Shown: one piece after another, positions 57,901-64,000 of the stretch
Layout: each line of letters starts with the position of its first letter
How positions within the stretch are numbered: the stretch's first letter is position 1
From: Galbula dea
Lineage: Eukaryota > Chordata > Aves > Piciformes > Galbulidae
Length of the DNA: 64,000 bases
Assembly: GCA_013399015.1 (NCBI GenBank)
Contig: VWZX01010895.1
Span: 152,334 to 216,333, forward strand
Direction of reading: 5' to 3'
Made by a program: the position numbers and the translations under genes
Notes under the pieces: model-generated
The model's database searches: none
The model's input: the letters and a program-made list of their open reading frames with translations, nothing else
Told to the model about the DNA's origin: nothing

Positions 57901-60900
57901 CTCAGAATTACAGAATGTTAGAGGTTGGGAGGGACCTCTGAAGATCATCTAGTCCAACCCCCCTGTCAGAGCAGGTTCATCTAAAGAATGTTGCACAGGA
58001 TGGCATCCAGGCAGGTTTTGAATGTCTCCAGAGACAGAGACTCCACCACCTTCCCAGGCATCCTGTTCCAGTGCTCCACCCCTCTCAAAGTAGAGTTTCC
58101 TCCTTATGCTTAGATGGAACTTCCTATGTTCAAGTTTGTGCCCATTACCTCTTGTCCTGTCACTGGGCACCACTGAAAAAAGACTGCCCCCATCCTCCTG
58201 ACACACACCCTTTAAATATTTAAAAGCACTGATAAGATCCTCTCTCAGTCTTCTCCAGGCTAAACAGACCCAGCTTCCTCAGCCTTTCCCCATAAGAGAG
58301 ATGTTGAGATACCCTAATCATTTTTGTAGCCCTTTTCTGTACCTTCTCCAGAAGTTCCCTGTCCGTCTTGAAAAGAGGAGACCAGAACTGATCAAAATAC
58401 GCCAGAGGTGGCCTCGCTAGGGCAGAGTAGAGGGGGAGGAGAACCTCCCTCAACCTGCTGGCTGCACTATTCTTGATGCACCCCAGGATGCCATCGGCCT
58501 TCTTTTCCATAGGGGCACATTGCTGGCTCATGGTCATCCTGATGCCCACCAGGACTCCCAGGTCTTTTTCTGCAGACCTGCTTTCCACCAGGTTAGTCCC
58601 TATCTGTACTGGTACATGGGGTTATTCCTTCCCTGGTGCACTACCCTACCTTTGCAGCTCCACCACCTCATCTGGCTGGTCTATCTTTCCTAAAGGGGGT
58701 GTTAGCCATCTGTGACAGCATTCCAGTCATGAGAGCTATCCCACCATTTCTCAGTAACTACAGTGAGATAATAGTCCTGCAACCACACACGGATCTCTAA
58801 TTCTTCCTGTTTATCCCCCATGCTGAGTGCATTGGTATACAAGGATTTCTGGGAGGGAGCTAAGCATGATGTTTTCACCCTTGAGGGGTGACAGACCTTC
58901 TGGTGCTCCAAAATACTAGCATCCTGATTAAACACTACTGAGTTAATACACCCAGACTCTTCCCTAGCAAGGCCAGTTACATCCCCATCCCCCTACAAAT
59001 CTAGTTTTTTAGTGCTTATTTCTTTGAATTACAGCTATAAGTCATTCCATGTGCACTCTGTTGCTACTAACTGCTACCTCTACAACTTCTGTTAAGGTTC
59101 TATTTATAAAGAGCAAAGAGAGTAAAACAAATTCTTTAAATATACTCCAGATTAATATGCAGCATGGAGATTTATGAGTAATCCTAGAAGACAACGAATT
59201 AGATAGAATTACAACCCTCTGCATGTCATGGCTTCAAGCATCTTTTTGATCTGCAGTATTCAGATGATCACTTTCTAAAACTGATAATAATAATATACTA
59301 AGAACATGCACATGCTACTTAGAAGTTAAATTGTGTTAACTATAATCCAAAATTAAATACTCAAAATATTTACTTCTGTGTAACTACTGAAATCAGAATC
59401 ATTATTTGGCAAATCAAGTGGAAGCTATGACACATCAACATAAGTATGTCTGAACAAAAATGTCACAAACGTATTCATCTTTTAGCTTATGGAGGCTATA
59501 TTTACTGTTTGCTTTATTTGTTTCACACGATTTTTTTTGTTCTCCTTAGTTCTGTAAACTATTTCATGTGTTCAGTATTAACTGACTTCCTCATTTTGGA
59601 AATTTCCTATTTGGTTGTTTATTCTAAAAAGTAATCGAAAAAAACTTTTAACTACTTTGCTTATTAATGAGATTTAAAATATTCACTTAAAGCAGTCACT
59701 AAACCAATGCTGTCGCATTCTGTAGAGAGTACCAGTATGGAGAACGTTAGTGAAAATATCTCTATAACTACAGGTCAAAAAGACAGGTGACAGTTCTGCA
59801 AATTTCAACTGGTTTTAGCCACAGTTACAGAAACCCCTCATTTTTGATGATTACTGTATGGTATTTTACTTATTAAATGTAATGACACATGAACTGATCA
59901 TATCTGAAACAGGGTAACATTAAAATAGCCATTTATCTCAAACACAATGAATTCCATTCACAGTTATTTCAGAACTACATTCAGTTCCCTCCACCAATTT
60001 CAATCAGCACTACCCCTCAGAGCTTAGCTTCAAGCTTTGAAATGACCTCTTATGCCCTTTTTGTTCTGGCAGTCTTACCTCTAGCAGCACCTCTTTATTT
60101 CTGTCTGCCATCTCAGAGGTTTCTTTCTTCCCCAGAAGATAGTTCTGTAACAAGAGAAAGCTTAATATTTCTATAGGCATCCGAAATGAAGCCAAGTAAC
60201 ATTTCTCATTGACCTTTCTTACCTTAGCAATAAGAAAAAAAACCAGTTGTTATCTAAGAACAATGTATTAATTGAACAAAACTTTGTAGTCCAATTCAAA
60301 CTATCTGTCAGACTGCTAAATAATACATGTAACCAAGTTATAACTACCTTTTCCAGAAATATCAATTAGTCCATACTCTTAAGTAACAGCCTCATAACAA
60401 CACTGCCCTGGCTCTCCACAGAACAAACAGCTGCCTAGTGCAATGCATCCAGAAAATAAAAATACTATTAATTTGAAAATCCCACAGTAAAAATAGTAAA
60501 AAACCCAGCAATCTTTAAACTTGTTACATACACCCTTTATTTATGTGTTCAAAGAAGCACACACAGAAGTGGTAACTTCTTTCCACCTTGCCCTGACAGT
60601 TTTGCTAATAAAAGCATTTGTTTTTCATTAAGAATTACTAAATACTCCTTGTCTTCTTAAAAGGAATCTAACTATACATGGGTGGTGCATCTTATTTAAA
60701 ATGAAGCTCTGCATTCTTCTTCAGCCCGGAAAGGACTGTGACAATGAAAATCTTCCTAACCCCTAGCTTTTATGCTGGAAAAAAACAATATTCATGTAGT
60801 TTAACCCAGTTCAATGTTTTAAACCAAGGAGAAATATTGAGTTTATGCTGGTACCTCATTCTTGTTGACAGTACCTACTGTATGTTGTGGTAGTAAATGT

Positions 60901-61921
60901 ATCAAATACATGCTTTAAAAAGAATTGAGAGTTTTGTTTCTACATCACAAAACACTCAAATAAAAACTGGTTTTCAACTCTTTATTAAAGAAAAAAAAAA
61001 GATCAAATATACTGATGGCATCCCAAAGGATGAACACGCAAACCTGGTATCCAGTTTAAATTCAAGAAATTACCAAAGAGATGTCATACTGATACAAAAT
61101 TTATCTATGATGCCAAAAGGGAAGGTAAGAGTTACGAGAGATTAAGTAATATTATATCCAGTTCTTTTCAAATCAGTTCTTCAAAGAGCAACCTTCTACT
61201 TTTCTGTTTCTTTTCCTCCACTCCGTTATAAATACTGAACTGATCCTAGGCATCTAAAACTGTAGCTACCAGGCCTTTGAGAGAAGAGAGGCCTTCGTTG
61301 TCTTAGCCAGGGAACAGGAAACACAGGTGAAGAAAAGCAGGTTTCAGCTTCTACAAGGGAGGGGACATGTGCTCTCTTCTCTGCGCTTGCCATTTGACTG
61401 TGGAGTAGCTATTCTCTCAGATTTTCTCTTCCCTTTCTTGCCAGCAACGTAAGAAGGCAGAGTGGAGACGCATCTGTCAGCACCTTTCTTGCATATTTAC
61501 TTATTTGATCAACACTGAATATTGATATAAATGCCATGAAACTGCTTGCCTTCATCTCCATTAACATCACCTACAAACACAGTAGCAAACAAGTTGCTTC
61601 GGCTCATGGTTTTCTGCTAGGGACTTGATTTGATGCCAGCCACAATGTGGATGTAAATGGTTTTGAAATGTAAAGTTGCCTGATATCTTAATACAGGCAC
61701 AAGTATCAAAATAAAAGCATGGAAATGAATGTTACCAAAAAAAAAAAATGCTATCAGGCATACATGTATGCATGCATTCAACATGAGTCTCCGGCTTACC
61801 TGGGGATTCTTGAAAAGTGCGTATTTCTCTATACGTTCCACGAACATTAGTTTGTTTTGACTATCTCTTGTCCAGTTCAGAAGGTTTTCAACTAAATTTT
61901 CATGATCTTCAAAGATCCTTT
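43886..61921 (-). CDS. RAPH1: RAPH1 (lamellipodin), partial: PH domain to stop, spliced
   Basis: RAPH1 (lamellipodin, MRL family) sits at lamellipodial edges, binds phosphoinositide through its RA-PH unit and recruits Ena/VASP and the WAVE complex. Minus-strand coding exons, 5' to 3', are 61921-61800, 60144-60079, 57829-57686, 56507-56397, 52995-52897, 51917-51797, 50279-50137 and 45944-43886. All have GT-AG borders and join in frame. Products in order are the RA-PH linker (ERIFEDHENLVENLLNW), the PH domain (VPEIEGVLWLK to HQWINGIRIAK), a serine-rich linker, and a long proline-rich tail with FPPPP motifs ending NTKLSRDW-stop. The N-terminus and RA domain lie right of the window. The last exon has a 519-N gap and a frame-breaking single N. 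Family identity is by recalled similarity to vertebrate lamellipodin; it is not APBB1IP, because the long tail and C-terminus are lamellipodin-type. Confidence 0.96.
45288..45806. other. Assembly gap (519 N) inside the RAPH1 terminal exon
   Basis: It is a run of N flanked by very GC-rich CCX/GGX coding repeats (polyproline). The frame is the same on both sides if the gap size is taken at face value (519 is divisible by 3). The missing part would encode proline-rich tail. Confidence 0.98.
45945..50136 (-). other. RAPH1: RAPH1 last intron, with a purine/pyrimidine tract
   Basis: This 4.2-kb intron has, next to the acceptor, a (GA)/(GGGA) purine tract on the plus strand (about 45974-46034). On the transcript strand it acts as an extended pyrimidine tract. 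A short tctgtgattctgtgat at about 47776-47791 resembles a CR1 tail without an attached body. No gene was seen. Confidence 0.7.
45974..46034. repeat. (GA)n/(GGGA)n purine tract
   Basis: About 60 bp of almost pure purine on the plus strand (agagaaaaagaaaaagagag, then ggagggagggagggaggga), 30 bp upstream of the RAPH1 terminal-exon acceptor. Confidence 0.9.
50137..50279 (-). CDS. RAPH1: RAPH1 coding exon (SQSNHSNQSDSGVSD)
   Basis: The 143 nt are entered after one base of a glutamate codon and end in phase 0. They encode SQSNHSNQSDSGVSDTQPAG, HVRSQSIVSSMFSEAWKRGT and QLEESSK. The acceptor is cttctaaacag and the donor is AAG|gtaaca. This is the Ser-rich linker just before the proline-rich tail. 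Confidence 0.95.
50280..51796 (-). other. RAPH1: RAPH1 intron
   Basis: This 1.5-kb intron has no recognised repeat or gene. Confidence 0.8.
51797..51917 (-). CDS. RAPH1: RAPH1 coding exon (post-PH linker)
   Basis: The 121 nt start in phase 0 and end after one base of a codon. They encode YGKQLYMNYQEALKRTESAY and DWTSLSSSSIKSGSSSSSLP, and the last G joins AG of the next exon to give E. The acceptor is tttgcttag and the donor is CCAG|gtaata. Confidence 0.95.
51918..52896 (-). other. RAPH1: RAPH1 intron with CR1 fragment f
   Basis: This 979-bp intron contains an antisense CR1 3' fragment (about 52325-52738). The rest is unremarkable. Confidence 0.8.
52325..52738 (+). mobile_element. CR1 LINE fragment f, 3' end
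   Basis: The plus strand reads LENRPDEERLRELGLFSLEK, then RRLRGDLITLFSYLKGG, SDRTRGNGLKL, RYWNRLPREVVESPSLEVFK and a stop near 52663. The standard 3' UTR (ggttggactagatgatcttg) and the tail atgattctgtgattctg follow. It is heavily 5'-truncated and antisense to RAPH1. Confidence 0.93.
52897..52995 (-). CDS. RAPH1: RAPH1 coding exon (PH domain, C-terminal part)
   Basis: These 99 nt (33 codons) are phase 0 at both ends: HPQIQKKSQYIKYLCCDDIR, TLHQWINGIRIAK. They contain the last PH strands and the C-terminal helix with its conserved tryptophan (HQWINGI). The acceptor is tttttctgcag and the donor is AAG|gtaagc. Confidence 0.96.
52996..56396 (-). other. RAPH1: RAPH1 intron
   Basis: This 3.4-kb AT-rich intron has no recognised transposon or gene. 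Open frames in it lack coding character. Confidence 0.75.
56397..56507 (-). CDS. RAPH1: RAPH1 coding exon (PH domain, middle)
   Basis: These 111 nt (37 codons) are phase 0 at both ends: VSRDLVCFLQLDHVSVYYGQ, DYRNKYKAPTDYCLVLK. They encode the middle strands of the PH fold. The acceptor is ctttaatag and the donor is AAG|gtaact. Confidence 0.96.
56508..57685 (-). other. RAPH1: RAPH1 intron
   Basis: This 1.2-kb intron has no recognised repeat or gene. Confidence 0.8.
57686..57829 (-). CDS. RAPH1: RAPH1 coding exon (PH domain, N-terminal part)
   Basis: These 144 nt (48 codons) are phase 0: ECFCGSSVTVPEIEGVLWLK, EDGKKSWKKRYFLLRASGIY and YVPKGKAK. The basic run GKKSWKKRYF is the expected phosphoinositide-contacting loop and strand of the PH domain. 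The acceptor is tttgtccaaag and the donor is AAG|gtatgg. Confidence 0.96.
57830..60078 (-). other. RAPH1: RAPH1 intron with CR1 copy g
   Basis: In this 2.2-kb intron a same-strand CR1 (57903-58985) begins only 74 bp upstream of the exon acceptor. Beyond it the sequence is AT-rich and unique-looking. Confidence 0.8.
57903..58985 (-). mobile_element. CR1 LINE copy g, endonuclease start fused to RT end
   Basis: The minus strand first reads the beginning of the endonuclease (SLYTNALSMGDKQEELEIRV, WWDSSHDWNAVTDG, complement of about 58705-58885). It then jumps directly to the RT thumb (AEKDLGVLVG, SQQCAPMEKKADGILGCIKN, complement of about 58430-58640). The GLFSLEK segment and the 3' UTR follow, with ggttggactagatgatcttc and the end near 57905. 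Most of ORF2 is therefore deleted around 58650-58700. The frame is broken. Confidence 0.9.
60079..60144 (-). CDS. RAPH1: RAPH1 coding exon (RA-PH linker)
   Basis: These 66 nt (22 codons) are phase 0: NYLLGKKETSEMADRNKEVL then LE. This is the short exon between the RA-PH helix and the PH domain. The acceptor is ctcttgttacag and the donor is GAG|gtaaga. Confidence 0.95.
60145..61799 (-). other. RAPH1: RAPH1 intron
   Basis: This 1.65-kb AT-rich intron has no recognised repeat or gene. Confidence 0.8.
61800..61921 (-). CDS. RAPH1: RAPH1 coding exon (RA-PH linker helix)
   Basis: The 122 nt are entered with two bases completing a codon (E): RIFEDHENLVENLLNWTRDS, QNKLMFVERIEKYALFKNPQ. The acceptor is ttattgctgcag and the donor is CAG|gtaagc. 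It corresponds to the end of the RA domain and the helix joining RA to PH in MRL proteins. Confidence 0.96.
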
Positions 61922-62751
61922 CTGCAGCAATAACAAGAGAGAAAACGCATTTGAATTTGTCATACTTTGTGATAGAAACTACTCTGTAGTTGTATCTGGG
62001 AGACAAGGCATGAGGAACAAGATTATACTAAGAAACTAAAATAACTTAGTTAACTTTCAGATGTGCCTGGTTTAATTTTATGCGAAGACTCACTCAACAC
62101 TCTTACTTCTGTCTCTTCAGACTTTTATTCTATCAATATATGATGTGGGGTTTTGGTTTGGTGTTTTGTTTTTTTTTTTACCTAACAAAGCCTATCATCC
62201 CACACAAGCACAGCAGACTCAAATGACAACATTTGAAATGTTAGGAATACAAATAAGAAGTTTATTGCATTTATACCTGCTCTGGTCCACACAATCCCTG
62301 GACGAATTTACTGGGAAGCTTTTTCAGCACAAAATTTACTTCTGCATCCCTACTATCAAAAAAAGGAATATCTAATGATCAGAGGGAAAACAAAATGCTT
62401 CCCAAAATGCAGAATACCCATAGGTAGTGTAGATATTGTAGAAACTGACAGTTTATCTCTTATGATCTGTCTTGCAGAATACATGATCTATAAACAGTGG
62501 CTTCTGAGAACTCTGAGCTCTGACTCTGTTAAAATAGTTGATGTTGAATATATGAATCAAACAGGCTGCATTTTGGATTGTCTTTAAAAAAGCCCACATA
62601 TGTGAACTACCTAACAGTGGTCCTGTGAAGGATCAAGGAAAGACAAACTGAAAAATTAAAGAGGAAAAGAAACTCTACCCTCTTGCATCTCTCTTAGGTT
62701 TATCATTGGAAATATAAAAGTCTGCAATTATAATAGATATATTATATATAT

Positions 62752-62828
62752 CACAGAATCACACAGAATCACAGAATATTAGGAGTTGGAAGGGACCTCG
62801 AAAGATCATCTAGTCCAACCCCCCGCCA
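62752..62828 (-). mobile_element. CR1 LINE 3'-terminal fragment h1
   Basis: Only the last roughly 77 bp of a CR1 is present. The minus strand reads ggttggactagatgatcttt, then the octamer tail (tattctgtgattctgtg). It is embedded in (TA)-rich sequence on both sides. Confidence 0.88.
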
Positions 62829-62892
62829 CAGATATATAATATCTATCTATTATATATATAATCTACTATATATGATTTATATATAGATAATA
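62829..62892. repeat. AT-rich tract between inverted CR1 pieces
   Basis: It is almost only A and T in TATA-type runs (atatataatatctatctatt and similar). Related TA-rich sequence lies left of h1 at about 62728-62751. Confidence 0.85.
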
Positions 62893-63690
62893 GACAGTGG
62901 CATCGAGTGCTCCCTCAGCAAGTTTGCTGACACCAAGCTGTGTGGAACAGTTGATATGCTGGAGGGGAGGGATGCCAGCCAGAGGGACCTGGACAGGCTG
63001 CAGAGGTGGGCCCATGCCAACCTCATGAAGTTCACCAAGACCAAGTGCAAGGTCCTACATTAGGGTTGAGGCAATCCCAAGCACCAATATAGGCTGGGCA
63101 GGGACTGGCTTGAGAGCAGCCCTGAGGAAAGGGACTTGGGGGTGCTGGTGGATGAGAAGTTCAATATGAGCCACCAGTGTGTGCCTGCAGCCCAAAGGGC
63201 CAACAGTATCCTGGGCTGCATCCATGTGCTGGAGCAAGTCCAGAGAAGGACCACGAGAGCGATCAGAGGACTGGAGCACCTCTCCTATGATGACAGGATG
63301 AGAGAGTAGGGGTTGTTCAGTCTGCAGAAGAGAAGGCTCCAAGGAGACCTTACTGTGGCCTTCCAGTATCTGAAGGGGGCCTACAAGAGAGCTGGCGAGG
63401 GACTTTTTAGGAGGTCAGACAGTGATAGAACCAGGGGAAATGGGTGTAAGCTAGAGGAGGGCAGATTTAGACTGGATATTAGGAGGAAGTTTTTCACTGT
63501 TAGGGTGGTGAGACAATGGAACAGGTTGCCCAGAGAGGTTGTGGAAACCCCATCCCTGGAAGCTTTTAAGATAAGGCTTGATGGGGCTCTGGGCAACCTG
63601 ATCTAGTGGATGGTGTCCCTGCCAGGCAGTGGGGTTGGAACTAGATGATCTTTAAGGTCCCTTCCAACTCTGATAATTCCATGATTCTAA
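62893..63690 (+). mobile_element. CR1 LINE copy h2, RT palm to tail
   Basis: The plus strand reads IECSLSKFADTKL-like sequence (about 62903-62945), then KFTKTKCKVL and LGVLVDEKFNMSHQC. The thumb is shortened: the stretch between ANSILGCI and LEQVQRRTTRAI is deleted. An open C-terminal part follows (SLQKRRLQGDLTVAFQYLKG to LDGALGNLI-stop at 63604-63606). The 3' UTR ggttggaactagatgatctt and a partial tail octamer end near 63690. It is antisense to RAPH1. Confidence 0.92.
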
Positions 63691-64000
63691 TTGTTCTTTA
63701 GCTTGAAATTCATTCAATACAGCAGTCAAATTCTGTCATTCCCAGAATACCGCTGAGTCCATACAGTAGGGCATGCATACACTTGCAAAATACCCAGGCA
63801 CAACAGAGATTTGTTAGTTATAGTTTTGTTTCAGAAGAATCTTAATTCAGTTACATTGTTATGACAGTTAGCTTTCTGTCTGCAGCCTAGCTTTTTGTTT
63901 CTAACAGAAGTTGAAAATATTTTTCCAGTATTTTTTTCCTTTATTCTTTCCAGGCTGCACAGTGAATGGAAGCATCTTATTAAAGCACATCTAGGATGAG

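Larger units (their letters stand above)
61922..64000 (-). other. RAPH1: RAPH1 intron (continues beyond the window)
   Basis: The next upstream exon, expected to encode the RA domain, was not found before the right edge. The intron holds two CR1 pieces in opposite orientation around AT-rich repeats (62730-63690). Confidence 0.75.

Overview
This is nuclear DNA from a vertebrate, most probably a bird. It holds two multi-exon genes with GT-AG introns and about 10 kb of CR1 LINE sequence, several copies ending in the CR1-type (ATTCTRTG)n octamer tail. Introns are compact: exon 3 to the stop codon of ABI2 spans only 30 kb. About 15% of the window is CR1, which would be high for a chicken-like genome, but I cannot name the species.

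Positions 1-36025 (+ strand) carry the 3' two thirds of ABI2 (Abl interactor 2, a WAVE regulatory complex subunit). I can place nine coding exons plus one 18-nt microexon. Exons 1-2 lie upstream of the window. The stop codon is at 30274-30276 and is followed by a 3' UTR of about 5.7 kb, ending at an AATAAA at 36003.

Positions 36715-64000 (- strand) carry the 3' two thirds of RAPH1 (lamellipodin), convergent with ABI2. I can place eight coding exons, from the RA-PH linker through the PH domain to the large proline-rich terminal exon. That exon is broken by a 519-N assembly gap (45288-45806) and by a single N at 45093 that shifts the frame. A 3' UTR of about 7.2 kb follows. The RA-domain exons are beyond the right edge. 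About 700 bp separates the two poly(A) signals.

The two genes belong together functionally. Lamellipodin is known to bind the Abi SH3 domain through its proline-rich C-terminus and so to recruit the WAVE complex to the leading edge. Both interacting parts, the ABI2 SH3 exon at 30101 and the RAPH1 proline-rich exon at 43886-45944, are in this window.

Eight CR1 loci occupy the introns and one 3' UTR. They range from a 504-codon uninterrupted reverse-transcriptase ORF (17151-18665, - strand) to degenerate, internally deleted or inverted fragments. I found no prokaryotic-type system, CRISPR array, tRNA, rRNA or new protein-coding gene. The points most worth a second look are the microexon, the convergent partner-gene arrangement, a rearranged duplicate of intron sequence inserted in one CR1, and assembly defects marked by single Ns.
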